The notes under the pieces: model-generated
Database searches by the model: none
What the model saw: only the letters and a program-made list of their open reading frames with translations
Told to the model about the DNA's origin: nothing
Translations under genes and position numbers: made by a program
NCBI RefSeq assembly: GCF_014837165.1
Contig: NZ_JACSPM010000002.1
Location: 186,001-250,000, forward strand
Direction: 5' to 3'
DNA from: Microbacterium gallinarum
GTDB taxonomy: Bacteria; Actinomycetota; Actinomycetes; Actinomycetales; Microbacteriaceae
Length of the DNA: 64,000 nucleotides
Shown here: positions 15,907 to 24,394 of the stretch, piece by piece
Numbering within the stretch: the first letter of the stretch is position 1
How the letters are laid out: every line of letters starts with the position of its first letter

Positions 15907-16866
15907 TCACTCGCTCCCGACCAGCACGACGACCTTGCCCTTCGCGTGGCCTTCGCCGTGCCAGGCGAGCGCCTCGCCGACCTCCTCGAGCGGGAACCTC
16001 CGATCGATGTGGATGTCGATCCTTCCCTCAGCACAGAGGTCTGCCACAGGCGTGAACCCGGCCGGCCCCTGCCGTACGAGGAGCAGTCCGAGGTGCCGCC
16101 CCGTGAGTCGCCCGAGCAGCGGGCCGACCGTGACCATGCGCAGCACGGTGCGGCTGGTCCCGCCGACGACGACGCAGCGGCCGCCCGCGGCGAGAGCCCG
16201 CCGGTAGGCGAAGATCGAGCGACGGGCGACCAGGTCGACGATGAGGTCGTACGGCCCCGTGCGCGTGAAGTCGGTCTGCCGGTAGTCGATGACCTCGTCC
16301 GCCCCGAGGGCGCGTAAGAAGTCGCGCTTGCCCGCGTTGTCGACAGCGGTGACGTGCACTCCGGCGGACTTCGCCAGCTGCACCATGAACGACCCCGAGC
16401 CGCCGCCGGCCCCGTTCACCAGCATCCGCGATCCCCGGGCGGCGAGCGCCGCGGCCTGCGACGCGATCGCGCCCGCCTGCGGGATCGTGGCGGCCTGTGC
16501 GAAAGACAGCCCGGCCGGTTTCGGTGAGAGCGCGCTCTCGGGCGCCACGCAGTACTCGGCGAAGCCGCCCATCAGCGCGAGGTTGTCGCCGAACACGGCG
16601 TCACCGATTGCGAACCGCGTCACGCCCTCGCCGACCGCGACGACTCTGCCCGCGATGTCGGAGCCCAGCACGGTGCGTTTCGGCCGGAACAGGCCGCCGA
16701 TGCGCGCATACCCCGGACTTCCCCGCAGGCCCTCCCAGTCCGAGAGGTTGATCGACGTCGCGACCACCTCGACGAGCACCTGCCCGGTCGACGGCATCGG
16801 GCGCGGGACGTCCCGCAGCTCGAGCCGCTCGGGTCCGCCATATCGCTCGTACACCACCGCCCGCAT
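15907..16866 (-). CDS. NAD(P)-dependent quinone oxidoreductase (MDR superfamily, zinc-free type)
   Basis: The 319-residue protein has the groES-like N-terminal domain (MRAVVYERYGGPERLELRDV, LGSDIAGRVVAVGEGVTRFA) and a Rossmann domain with MLVNGAGGGSGSFMVQLAKS and RALGADEVIDYRQTDF. It lacks the zinc-ligand Cys/His residues of true alcohol dehydrogenases, as is usual for quinone oxidoreductases. It sits between msrB and msrA on the opposite strand, so its start region (16866) is only ~50 bp from the msrA module. It may share stress-related regulation, but that is inference. Confidence 0.88.
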   Translation of the reverse strand: MRAVVYERYGGPERLELRDVPRPMPSTGQVLVEVVATSINLSDWEGLRGSPGYARIGGLFRPKRTVLGSDIAGRVVAVGEGVTRFAIGDAVFGDNLALMGGFAEYCVAPESALSPKPAGLSFAQAATIPQAGAIASQAAALAARGSRMLVNGAGGGSGSFMVQLAKSAGVHVTAVDNAGKRDFLRALGADEVIDYRQTDFTRTGPYDLIVDLVARRSIFAYRRALAAGGRCVVVGGTSRTVLRMVTVGPLLGRLTGRHLGLLLVRQGPAGFTPVADLCAEGRIDIHIDRRFPLEEVGEALAWHGEGHAKGKVVVLVGSE

Positions 16867-16917
16867 CCGCTCACTCTAGGGACCTGGGCACCCACGCTGC
16901 GACCCTGCGAGCCGGCG

Positions 16918-16996
16918 GAACTCACGGCCCGCTCCCAGGCTGGCGGGACCAAAACGCACCGCGTGTCCGTTGTCCCTCTATGACGCCGCAGCCAGC
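16918..16996 (+). promoter_or_regulatory. Conserved upstream module of msrA, near-copy of the msrB module
   Basis: The same four blocks as at 15271-15348 occur here in the same order, with one extra base between GTT (16969-16971) and TGACGCCGCAGCCAGC (16981-16996). GGGAC at 16945-16949 and GTT are again 19 nt apart. AACG (16953-16956) can pair with CGUU (16968-16971), matching the AACCG/CGGUU pair of the msrB copy. The module ends 65 nt before the msrA start. Confidence 0.75.
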
Positions 16997-17061
16997 CGCG
17001 TCCGTCGGATCCCTGAGACACTGGTCTCCGGGCCACGAACCACTCCACGAAGGAGCTTCAC

Positions 17062-17616
17062 ATGACCAGCGGACCTTTCGACACCGGAGAGATCACGCGC
17101 ATTTCGGGCACCGAGACCGCCGTCCTCGCGGGCGGCTGTTTCTGGGGCATGGAGGACCTCATCCGCCGCCAGCCGGGCGTGCTCGACACCCGCGTCGGCT
17201 ACACCGGCGGCGAGAACGCCCACGCGACCTACCGCAAGCACCCCGGACACGCCGAGGCCGTGGAGATCGTCTTCGACCCGACCCAGACGTCGTACCGCGA
17301 CATCCTGGCGTTCTTCTTCCAGATCCACGACCCGTCCACCCTGAACCGCCAGGGCAACGACATCGGCACGAGTTATCGCTCGGCGATCTTCCCCCTCTCG
17401 CCCGAGCAGGAGCGCGTCGCCCGCGAGACCATCGCCGACGTCGACGCGTCGGGCCTGTGGCCCGGCAAGGCCGTCACCACGATCGAGCCGGCTGGCCCGT
17501 TCTGGGAGGCCGAGCCGGAGCACCAGGACTATCTGATCACCTACCCGAACGGGTACACGTGCCACTTCCCGCGCGCCGGGTGGGTACTGCCCAAGCGCGC
17601 CGACGCGACGGCGTAA
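17062..17616 (+). CDS. msrA: Peptide-methionine (S)-S-oxide reductase MsrA
   Basis: The 184-residue enzyme repairs the S isomer of methionine sulfoxide. The catalytic motif GGCFWGMED is at about residues 24-32, followed by [40 protein letters not shown] and [14 protein letters not shown] and [11 protein letters not shown] form the substrate pocket. AAGGAG lies 8 nt before the ATG. It pairs functionally with msrB 1.2 kb upstream, and both share the duplicated leader. A perfect 18-bp hairpin follows the stop. Confidence 0.96.
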   Translation: MTSGPFDTGEITRISGTETAVLAGGCFWGMEDLIRRQPGVLDTRVGYTGGENAHATYRKHPGHAEAVEIVFDPTQTSYRDILAFFFQIHDPSTLNRQGNDIGTSYRSAIFPLSPEQERVARETIADVDASGLWPGKAVTTIEPAGPFWEAEPEHQDYLITYPNGYTCHFPRAGWVLPKRADATA

Positions 17617-17623
17617 AGAGCGA

Positions 17624-17671
17624 AGAACAGCGGATGCCGCGGCCCCAACGGGTCGCGGCATCCGCTGTTCT
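17624..17671. terminator. Strong bidirectional terminator after msrA
   Basis: AGAACAGCGGATGCCGCG (17624-17641) and its exact complement (17654-17671) form an 18-bp stem, extended by CCC/GGG inside the loop. It separates msrA from the convergent reductase gene ending at 17684. Confidence 0.85.
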
Positions 17672-17683
17672 CATGATCCGGTG

Positions 17684-18292
17684 TCAGCCGGCGCCGGTGC
17701 GCAGGACGCGATAGCGAACATGAGTCGCCAGTGAGACCGGCCGCGCCGAGATCTGCTCGAGCGCGACGTCGGACAGCCCCTCGAGAGGGCGCAACCCCTC
17801 ACCCAGGATGGACGGCGAGATCTGCAGCATGAGTTCGTCGACGAGCCCGGCTCGAAGGTACTGGTTCAGCGTGCTCACCCCGCCCGCGATGTGGATCGTG
17901 CGATCGCCTGCCGCGTCGCGCGCGCGGTCGAGCGCCGCCTCGATCCCGTCGGTGACGAAATGGAACGTCGTGCCGCCCTCCATCTCGATGGAGTCGTGCG
18001 GATAGTGCGTGAGCACGAAGACGGGGGCGTGGTACGGCGGGTTCGGCCCCCACCAGCCGCGCCAGTCACGATCCCACTCACCGCGCACCGGACCGAACAT
18101 GTTTCGCCCCATGACGTACGCCCCCGCGGACACGATGTCGTCGATCTCGGCGCGGCTCTCTTCCGGTGTCTCGAACATCCAACGGTGCAGCGCGCCCTCG
18201 GGGACATCGCCGAACGGGCGCTCCTCGGTCTGATTGCGCCCGGCGCCCACGCCGTCGAGCGAGATGGACATGGTTCCGATGACAGGTTGCAT
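17684..18292 (-). CDS. Dihydrofolate reductase family protein (RibD C-terminal-like)
   Basis: The 202-residue product starts MQPVIGTMSISLDGVGAG, with GGAGG 5 nt before the ATG at 18292. GAYVMGRNMFGPVRGEW, the substrate/NADPH region VFVLTHYPHDSIEMEGGTTF and the cofactor loop IHIAGGVSTLNQYLRAGLVD are the hallmarks of the RibD/DHFR-like stand-alone reductases. A TTG further upstream is less likely. It is divergent from the HxlR regulator, which probably controls it through the sites at 18309 and 18349. Confidence 0.88.
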   Translation of the reverse strand: MQPVIGTMSISLDGVGAGRNQTEERPFGDVPEGALHRWMFETPEESRAEIDDIVSAGAYVMGRNMFGPVRGEWDRDWRGWWGPNPPYHAPVFVLTHYPHDSIEMEGGTTFHFVTDGIEAALDRARDAAGDRTIHIAGGVSTLNQYLRAGLVDELMLQISPSILGEGLRPLEGLSDVALEQISARPVSLATHVRYRVLRTGAG

Positions 18293-18308
18293 GGCGACCT
18301 CCAACTGA

Positions 18309-18321
18309 TTGCGATCTGCAA
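18309..18321. promoter_or_regulatory. TTGC-N5-GCAA inverted repeat, candidate HxlR operator 1
   Basis: TTGCGATCTGCAA is an inverted repeat in the gap between the divergent reductase and HxlR genes. It resembles the second site 40 bp away (shared CTGRTTG and TGCAA), which supports a common binding protein. Confidence 0.5.
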
Positions 18322-18348
18322 CTGGTGCCTCACCTTAGACCCGTCTGG

Positions 18349-18361
18349 TTGTAGAGTGCAA
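18349..18361. promoter_or_regulatory. TTGT-N5-GCAA site, candidate HxlR operator 2
   Basis: TTGTAGAGTGCAA ends 5 bp before the HxlR start codon and matches operator 1 at the outer bases. The centres are 40 bp apart, close to four helical turns. Autoregulation is the likely use. Confidence 0.5.
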
Positions 18362-18366
18362 GCAGT

Positions 18367-18888
18367 ATGGCCGACATGCAGCGCTCCGGATGCCCGATCA
18401 ACCTCACGGTGGAGGTGATCGGCGACAAGTGGTCGCTGCTCGTGCTCCGCGACATGATGTTCGGCAACCGTCGGCACTTCCGCGAACTGCTCACCGGGTC
18501 GGAAGAGGGCATCGCGTCGAACATCCTCGCCGACCGGCTGCAACGGCTCACCGACGCCGGCCTCGTGACGCGAGCGCCCGACCCGACCCACAAGCAGAAG
18601 GTCGTGTACTCGCTCACCGAGCCCGCGATCCAGCTCGTCCCGGTCATGGCGGCTCTCGGCTCGTGGGGCCGCCGTCACCGCCCCGCGTCGCGCGAGCTGT
18701 CCATCCGCGCCGAGCTTCTCGAGCGCGGCGGCAGCGAGATGTGGGATGCCTTCATGGACGAGCTGCGCGTGCAGCACCTGGACGCCACCCCGAAGCCCGG
18801 AGCGCGCTCGGTGCTCGATGAGCTGACGGCCGCGTACCTCGCCGAAGTGGAGGCGGCGCGCAGCGCTGAACCCTCAGCACCACACTGA
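18367..18888 (+). CDS. HxlR family transcriptional regulator
   Basis: The 173-residue protein begins MADMQRSGCPINLTVEVIGD, followed by KWSLLVLRDMMFGNRRHFRE, ILADRLQRLTDAGLVTR and KVVYSLTEPAIQL. The CPI...GDKW...L opening and winged helix are diagnostic of HxlR-type MarR-fold regulators, and the Cys at position 9 is the residue that senses electrophiles or oxidants in several members. The C-terminal 60 residues are helical. It is divergent from the RibD-like reductase with two similar operator-like repeats between them. Confidence 0.93.
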   Translation: MADMQRSGCPINLTVEVIGDKWSLLVLRDMMFGNRRHFRELLTGSEEGIASNILADRLQRLTDAGLVTRAPDPTHKQKVVYSLTEPAIQLVPVMAALGSWGRRHRPASRELSIRAELLERGGSEMWDAFMDELRVQHLDATPKPGARSVLDELTAAYLAEVEAARSAEPSAPH

Positions 18889-18937
18889 CGTGGTCGACGG
18901 CCTCGCAGCTGTCCCGCGAGCGCCGTACGCTCGACGC

Positions 18938-19516
18938 ATGGCGACGCAGGCGGAGCCGGGCTGGTACGACGACGGCACCGGAAGACAGCGCTGGTGGGAC
19001 GGCACGAGGTGGACCGCGCACTTCATCGACCTGGGAGAGCGCGACATCGAGCTGCACACCGACGCGCCACCGCCGGTGAGCACCGCGTCCGCCCCCGGCT
19101 GGTACGACGACGGCCGCGGGCGCCTGCGCTGGTGGGACGGCACGCGCTGGACGGATGCCGCGCGGTTCAGCGGCGAGGAGGAGACGCTCGCGGGCGTCAC
19201 AGTCGACGGACGCTGGATGCACTTCGCCTCGTCGAGTCAGCCGATCGCGGGCGCGAGCGCCTCGTGCGTCGCGGGTGCCGAGCTGCTCAAGCGCGGCACT
19301 CTCGCCGCCCCCGCCACCGCGCGCACGCTGCTCGGCCCGTTCGGCCCCATCACGCCCCGCCTGCTGAAGCGCGCCATCGCACCCACCGCGCTGTACCTGG
19401 TCGTCCAGGTCGCCGGTGAGGTCTGGCTCGCGACCGTCCCGGCCGGGCAGGAGGCGGCTGCCGGCCGCTTCGCGACCTGGATCAACACCGTCTCGGACCA
19501 CTACCGCTACCGCTGA
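18938..19516 (+). CDS. Protein with two DUF2510 repeats
   Basis: The 192-residue protein carries two near-identical DUF2510 modules: PGWYDDGTGRQRWWDGTRWT near residue 7 and PGWYDDGRGRLRWWDGTRWT near residue 51. These Trp-rich modules are common in actinobacterial membrane-associated proteins and are thought to bind partners near the membrane. A C-terminal region has a weakly hydrophobic stretch (APTALYLVVQVAGEVWLA) and no clear catalytic motif. The start at 18938 places the first module at the N-terminus. Function unknown. Confidence 0.8.
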   Translation: MATQAEPGWYDDGTGRQRWWDGTRWTAHFIDLGERDIELHTDAPPPVSTASAPGWYDDGRGRLRWWDGTRWTDAARFSGEEETLAGVTVDGRWMHFASSSQPIAGASASCVAGAELLKRGTLAAPATARTLLGPFGPITPRLLKRAIAPTALYLVVQVAGEVWLATVPAGQEAAAGRFATWINTVSDHYRYR

Positions 19517-19576
19517 GCCGACGACGACCGTGGCTCTTCCGGCCCCCGCTCTTCCGCGCGGTGGTTGACTGTTGCG

Positions 19577-20197
19577 ATGGACGCGGTTCCGATGTTCCCG
19601 CTCGGGTCGGTGCTCTTCCCGCACACACCGCTCGTGCTGCGCATCTTCGAGCCGCGCTACCTGATCATGCTCGGCCGGCTGCTCGACGAGGAAGACCCCC
19701 ACTTCGGCGTCGTCCTCATCGCCCGGGGCCATGAGGCCGGCGGCGGCGACCAGCGCAACACGATCGGGACCATGGCGCGGATCGCCCAGGTTCAGGTCGG
19801 CGCAGATGACCTTCACCTCATCGCCGTCGGAGCGGATCGGTTCGCCGTCGACCGCTGGCTCGACGAGGATCCGCACCCTGCGGCCGATGTGACGCCGCTC
19901 CCGCGGCTGACGTGGAACGACGAGCTCGGCCCGCTCCGCACCGAGGCGGAGCGAGTCGTGCGGCGCGTCCTCGGGCGTGCGGCGGACCGAGGGGACACCC
20001 GGTGGCAGCCCGACGTCGAGCTCTCCGACGACCCGATCGAGTCGGTGTGGCAGCTGGCGGCCATCGCGCCGCTGGGCGACTTCGACCGCTACCGCCTCCT
20101 GCAATCGACCACTGCGGGCGGCCTGCTGCGCGAGACCATCGACCTGACGCTCGACATCGAGCCCCTGTTCACCGCCCCGATGGACCCGGACGTCTAG
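19577..20197 (+). CDS. LON peptidase substrate-binding domain protein
   Basis: The 206-residue protein starts MDAVPMFPLGSVLFPHTPLV, then LRIFEPRYLIM, and later FGVVLIARGHEAGGGDQRNT and IGTMARIAQVQ. This is the LON N-terminal (substrate-binding) domain without an ATPase or protease. Such stand-alone proteins occur widely; some act in protein quality control or as E3-like adaptors in eukaryotes, but the bacterial role is not known. A small 5-bp hairpin follows the stop. Confidence 0.9.
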   Translation: MDAVPMFPLGSVLFPHTPLVLRIFEPRYLIMLGRLLDEEDPHFGVVLIARGHEAGGGDQRNTIGTMARIAQVQVGADDLHLIAVGADRFAVDRWLDEDPHPAADVTPLPRLTWNDELGPLRTEAERVVRRVLGRAADRGDTRWQPDVELSDDPIESVWQLAAIAPLGDFDRYRLLQSTTAGGLLRETIDLTLDIEPLFTAPMDPDV

Positions 20198-20206
20198 CGC
20201 CGCCCG

Positions 20207-20219
20207 AAGCCACCGGCTT
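20207..20219 (+). terminator. Short hairpin with T-run after the LON-domain gene
   Basis: AAGCC (20207-20211) pairs with GGCTT (20215-20219), followed by two more T residues. The stem is short, so this is a tentative terminator for the gene ending at 20197. Confidence 0.35.
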
Positions 20220-20236
20220 TTCGCCGTCGCCTCGCG

Positions 20237-20815
20237 TCACCTGCTCCCGGCGAGGAGGCGCGCGACGAGCCTGGCGACGCCGAACACGGCCCACGCCCCC
20301 AGCAGCCACGGCCCGACCACGATCAGCGGGTCGAGCCAGGCGTGCTTCATGTCGATCCGTCCGGGACGGGTCCTCGACGAGATCGGACGGCGCCCGCGTT
20401 CGCCGAGGATGCCCGACTGCGTCACCGGATCGTCCGGTCGAGCAGTGAGGAACGAGCGGAGGTGCGCGCCCACGGCCTCGACGCGGTCTCCGGCCAGGAG
20501 CAGCAACCAGTGCGCTGCCTGTCCCTCGCTGTAGCGGTCGTAGGCGTAGCGGCGGATCACCCCCGACACGCCTCGCAACGGCTGGGCGGTGCCGAAGACC
20601 GGGGTGAGCCGCTCGTGCTCGACCGACTTCTCACGCTCGCCTCCCCACTGCTGCTGCTCGGGCAGCGTCCAGTGCGCGCCGGTCGGGATCCCCGGCTGCT
20701 CCCGCGGGAACGCGGGGCGGTCCTCCGGATCGACGTCGGCACCCCAGCCGGGGATGCGGGCTCGAAGGGCCTCGGGATCGTGGAGGCCGCCGGGCCTCGG
20801 TGCGGTGTACGGCAT
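20237..20815 (-). CDS. Hypothetical protein with C-terminal membrane helix
   Basis: The 192-residue product has a hydrophilic N-terminal 150 residues including GIPTGAHWTLPEQQQWGGER and VIRRYAYDRYSEGQAAHWLL, and one strong transmembrane segment near the end (LIVVGPWLLGAWAVFGVARL). I do not recognise a named domain. It lies 18 bp downstream of the zinc alcohol dehydrogenase stop on the same strand, so it is probably expressed with it. Codon use is like its neighbours. Confidence 0.65.
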   Translation of the reverse strand: MPYTAPRPGGLHDPEALRARIPGWGADVDPEDRPAFPREQPGIPTGAHWTLPEQQQWGGEREKSVEHERLTPVFGTAQPLRGVSGVIRRYAYDRYSEGQAAHWLLLLAGDRVEAVGAHLRSFLTARPDDPVTQSGILGERGRRPISSRTRPGRIDMKHAWLDPLIVVGPWLLGAWAVFGVARLVARLLAGSR

Positions 20816-20833
20816 GGCCGTCCCCTCTGTCTC

Positions 20834-21979
20834 TCAGGAAGCCGGAACGATGACCGGCTTGATGATGTCGTCGAGCTTCGCCGAGAACACGTGGTACGCC
20901 TCGGCGATCTCGTCGAGCGGGAAGCGGTGGGTGATGAGGTCGCTCGGCTTCACGTAGCCGGCGCGGATGTGGTCGAACAGGCGCGACCACTGGCGCTTCA
21001 CGGGCGCCTGATTCATGCGCAGAGTGAGGCCCTTGTTCATCGCGTCCCCGAATTTCACCGCGCTGAACATCGGTCCGTACGCACCCATGACCGACACCGT
21101 TCCGCCCTTGCGCACCGAGTCGATCGCCCAGTTGAGCGCAACGGGCGACCCACCCTGCAGCTTGAGCTTCGCCGACGTCACGTGCTGGAGGACGTGGCCG
21201 TCGGCTTCGGCGCCCACGGCATCGATGGCGACATCGGCGCCGAGCCCGTCGGTGAGGAACTTCAGATCGCGCACGATGTCGCCGACCTGCCCGAAGTTGA
21301 CCGTCTCGGCATACGCGAAGTCCTCGGCCTTGCGCAGCCGGTAATCGAGGTGGTCGACCACGATGACGCGACCGGCGCCCATCAGCCAGCAGGACCGCGC
21401 CGCGGCGAGTCCGACCGGACCCGCTCCGAACACCACGGCGGTGTCGCCCTCCTCGATGTCGGCGATCTGCGCACCGAAGTAGCCGGTGGAGAACGCGTCG
21501 GTGAGCAGCAGCGCGTCCTCGTCCGTGATGTCGTCGGGGATGACGGTGGGTCCCACGTCCGCGAAGGGCACGCGTACGAACTCCGCCTGACCCCCGTCGT
21601 ACCCACCGGTCGAATGGGAGTAGCCGTAGATGCCGCCGATCGCCGTCGCGTTCGGGTTGACGTTGTGGCAGTTCGAGTAGAGCCCGCGTGCGCAGAAGAA
21701 GCACGATCCGCAGTAGATGTTGAAGGGGACGAGGACCCGGTCGCCCACGGCGAGGCTCTGCACCGACCCGCCTATCTCGACGACGGTCCCCACGAACTCA
21801 TGCCCGAAAGTGTGGCCGATTCTCGTGTCCGGCATCATTCCGTGGTACAGGTGGAGGTCCGATCCGCAGATGGCGGCGAGCTCCACCCTCACGATCGCAT
21901 CGTTCGGATGCTCGATCACCGGATCGGGTTTGCTGTCCACGCGGAGCTTGTATGGTCCGCGATAGGTCATGGCCTTCAT
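20834..21979 (-). CDS. Zinc-dependent alcohol dehydrogenase, glutathione-independent formaldehyde dehydrogenase-like
   Basis: The 381-residue MDR enzyme has the catalytic zinc ligands in ICGSDLHLYHG and GHEFVG, and the structural zinc lobe CGSCFFCARGLYSNC. The Rossmann motif VVFGAGPVGLAAARSC is followed by the NAD-binding acidic residue VIVVDHLDYRL. The insertion YGYSHSTGGYDGGQAEFVRV is typical of the formaldehyde dehydrogenase/FDH_like group, which oxidises aldehydes or alcohols with NAD. The exact substrate cannot be named. It probably shares a transcript with the downstream membrane protein. Confidence 0.9.
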   Translation of the reverse strand: MKAMTYRGPYKLRVDSKPDPVIEHPNDAIVRVELAAICGSDLHLYHGMMPDTRIGHTFGHEFVGTVVEIGGSVQSLAVGDRVLVPFNIYCGSCFFCARGLYSNCHNVNPNATAIGGIYGYSHSTGGYDGGQAEFVRVPFADVGPTVIPDDITDEDALLLTDAFSTGYFGAQIADIEEGDTAVVFGAGPVGLAAARSCWLMGAGRVIVVDHLDYRLRKAEDFAYAETVNFGQVGDIVRDLKFLTDGLGADVAIDAVGAEADGHVLQHVTSAKLKLQGGSPVALNWAIDSVRKGGTVSVMGAYGPMFSAVKFGDAMNKGLTLRMNQAPVKRQWSRLFDHIRAGYVKPSDLITHRFPLDEIAEAYHVFSAKLDDIIKPVIVPAS

Positions 21980-22073
21980 GCGCTGCCTCCGAAGTCGTGA
22001 GAGGCCACCCTCCCCCGCGTCGGCGATCCTGCCGAGGGGGTTGCGCAGGCGCGACCGACCTGGCAGACGGCGC

Positions 22074-23747
22074 CTATCGACGCCCGAAGCCCGAGAACAC
22101 GGCGTGCAGCAGCGGCAGCACCGACACGACCATCAGCGTCGTCCCCGCAACCGGCTCGTCGGGTCGCAGCACCGCGCCGCCGATGAACAGGCCGGCGAAG
22201 AGCACGGCGGACACGGCGCGGCGCACCACCCGTTCCAGCGCGCGCATCCGCTGCTCCACTTTGGGCGACTCAGCCGTCAGCCGCCCCTCCTCCAGCCGGG
22301 TCACCATGTCGTCCAGCCGCCGCGGAAGCCGCGCGGCGATGCCCGCCACCGTGACCGCCTCGCGCGCGAAGCCCTGCACGACGTTCCCGCGCTCGTCGCG
22401 CACCAGCTGTGCGGCGTAGGGCTCGACGGCATCCCACATGTTGAAATCCGGTTCGAGCGAGCTGCACACCCCAGAGGTGAGCGAGACTGCGCGCACGATC
22501 AGCAGGAAGTTCTCGGGCAGCTGGAACGGGAGCGAGCGGATGACGTCGCCGAACTCGGTTGCGAACGCCTGGAACTCGCGGGGATCCACCTTCTGCAGCT
22601 CAGCGAAGCCCATTCCGCCGAACCGGGCGAACAGCGCCGTCATCGCCCGTTCGAGTTCTGCCGTGTCGGCGGACGGCAGCAGCACGCCGACATCGCGGAT
22701 GCTGTCGATCAGCTGCGTGCCGTTGCGCGACGCCACCGCGATCATGACGGCCTGCAGGTCGCGCCTCAGCCGGTCGGGCACCTCGCCCATCATCCCGAAG
22801 TCGACGAAGGTCAGCTGCCACGGCCGCTCGCCGCCGGGCGTCGGGGTGACGAAGAGGTTGCCCGGGTGAGGATCCGCATGGAAGTAGCCGTCGCGGAAGA
22901 GCTGATCGAACATGACGGTCGCGAACTCGGCGGCGACCTCGGCGGGATCGATGCCGGCGGCGCGCAGTCCGTCGAGATCGATGATCTTGACGGCCGTCAC
23001 GTCTTCGAGCGTCAGCACTCGCCGCGTGGTGCGCTCCCACGCGATCTCGGGGACGCGGACGCGCGGGTCGTCGGCGAAGTTCTCGGCGAACCGGGCGGCG
23101 TTGCGCGACTCGTGGAAGTAGTCGATCTCCTCCAGGCTCGTCGCCGCGAACTCCTCGATGAGCACCGGCAGATCGACGTGGGCGGCGACCACCTTCACGC
23201 GATCGAGCCAGCCGGCGACCCGCCGCAGCGCCGCCAGATCGACGTCGACGATCTTCTCGATGCCGGGCCGCTGCACCTTGACGACAACGTCGACGAACCC
23301 GGCGTCGGCCGCATCTGCAGGCGACAGCCGCCCGCGGTGCGCTTGACCGAGGGATGCCGCGGCCACCGGCACCGGATCGATCGACGCGAACACGGACTCG
23401 AGCGGAGCACCCAGCTCCGCCTCGGCGAGAGCCCGGATCGCGGCGAAGTCGACCGGCGGCACCTCGTCCTGCAGACCCTCGAGCTCCTTCGTGATCTCCG
23501 GGGGCAGCACGTCGAGGCGCGACGACATGAACTGGCCGACCTTGATCATGAGGCCGCCGAGCGACACCGCGAGAGCGTGGAAACGACGGGCGAGCCGCTG
23601 CAGCCGCGCAGCGCGGCCGCGGGCCGCCAGCCGCGAGAGGCCGATCCGGGGCAGGAAGAGCTCGAACCACCAGGCCTGCACCATGTAGCGGGCGGCGAAG
23701 CGCAGGATGCGCCGATACCGGGCGCGCGAAGTGCCGGCGTCGGCCAT
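22074..23747 (-). CDS. ABC1/UbiB family atypical kinase (AarF-like)
   Basis: The 557-residue protein shows the ADCK/UbiB signature: KxGQ motif as LMIKVGQFMSSRLDVLPPEI, Ala-rich loop AAASLGQAHRG in place of a glycine-rich loop, VVKVQRPGI with the ATP-binding Lys, EIDYFHESRNA, the catalytic region FRDGYFHADPHPGN, and the metal-binding DFG of TFVDFGMMG. Two hydrophobic helices at the C-terminus suggest membrane association. The start at 23747 has AGGGAG 5 nt upstream; an ATG at 23795 is possible. It lies directly after the PadR gene and is probably regulated by it. UbiB proteins act in quinone or lipid handling. Confidence 0.92.
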   Translation of the reverse strand: MADAGTSRARYRRILRFAARYMVQAWWFELFLPRIGLSRLAARGRAARLQRLARRFHALAVSLGGLMIKVGQFMSSRLDVLPPEITKELEGLQDEVPPVDFAAIRALAEAELGAPLESVFASIDPVPVAAASLGQAHRGRLSPADAADAGFVDVVVKVQRPGIEKIVDVDLAALRRVAGWLDRVKVVAAHVDLPVLIEEFAATSLEEIDYFHESRNAARFAENFADDPRVRVPEIAWERTTRRVLTLEDVTAVKIIDLDGLRAAGIDPAEVAAEFATVMFDQLFRDGYFHADPHPGNLFVTPTPGGERPWQLTFVDFGMMGEVPDRLRRDLQAVMIAVASRNGTQLIDSIRDVGVLLPSADTAELERAMTALFARFGGMGFAELQKVDPREFQAFATEFGDVIRSLPFQLPENFLLIVRAVSLTSGVCSSLEPDFNMWDAVEPYAAQLVRDERGNVVQGFAREAVTVAGIAARLPRRLDDMVTRLEEGRLTAESPKVEQRMRALERVVRRAVSAVLFAGLFIGGAVLRPDEPVAGTTLMVVSVLPLLHAVFSGFGRR

Positions 23748-23799
23748 CGGGGCTCCCTGAATCGGGATCGAGCCGGGCCGACGGTCTGTCGGCATCCGG

Positions 23800-24369
23800 T
23801 CAGTCCTGGGCGAGGATCGAGTAGAGCTTACGCCGGGCCTCGTCGAGCACCTCGACGGCCTGCTGCACCTGCTCGGGCGATCCGCTCGTCGCCACCTGGG
23901 CTGCCGTCTGGGCGAGCTTCGCCCCGGCCTTCGGCAGCACCGTCGCGCGCGCGGCATCCCGCCTGCTCGAACTCTCCCACGGCGGGGACGTGCCCTCGGC
24001 CGCAGCGGCCTCGGCGCGCCCGGCCTCCGTCAGCGAGTACGTCTTCTTGCCGTTCGCTTCCTCGGCGGTGATGAGGCCCTCGTCGGCGAGCAGCTGCAAC
24101 GTTGGGTACACCGAGCCGGGGCTGGGCTTCCAGGTGCCGCCGCTGCGCTCCTCGATCTCGTAGATGATCTGGTAGCCGTGCATCGGACGCTCGGACAGCA
24201 CGGCGAGCACCGCAGTGCGGACATCCCCGCGACCCATGCGCGGACCGACGCGCTGCTCGAACATCTCGCGCAGCTGATCCATGGCATCGAACAGGCCACC
24301 GCCCGGGCGGGGTCCGCCCTGGCCGTGGTCGCGCGGACCGAACCAATCTCCCGTGAACGAATCGCTCAT
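23800..24369 (-). CDS. PadR family transcriptional regulator
   Basis: The 189-residue protein has a Gly/Pro-rich leader, then the PadR winged helix: DVRTAVLAVLSERPMHGYQI, GGTWKPSPGSVYPTLQLLAD and EEANGKKTYSLTEAGRAEA. The C-terminal 60 residues are helical (ATSGSPEQVQQAVEVLDEAR) and likely dimerise. GGAGG precedes the ATG. A palindrome CGATATATCG and a related site lie just upstream, so it probably represses itself and the ABC1 kinase gene downstream. Confidence 0.92.
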   Translation of the reverse strand: MSDSFTGDWFGPRDHGQGGPRPGGGLFDAMDQLREMFEQRVGPRMGRGDVRTAVLAVLSERPMHGYQIIYEIEERSGGTWKPSPGSVYPTLQLLADEGLITAEEANGKKTYSLTEAGRAEAAAAEGTSPPWESSSRRDAARATVLPKAGAKLAQTAAQVATSGSPEQVQQAVEVLDEARRKLYSILAQD

Positions 24370-24394
24370 GACGACCTCCTTGGAATGGCGTCAC

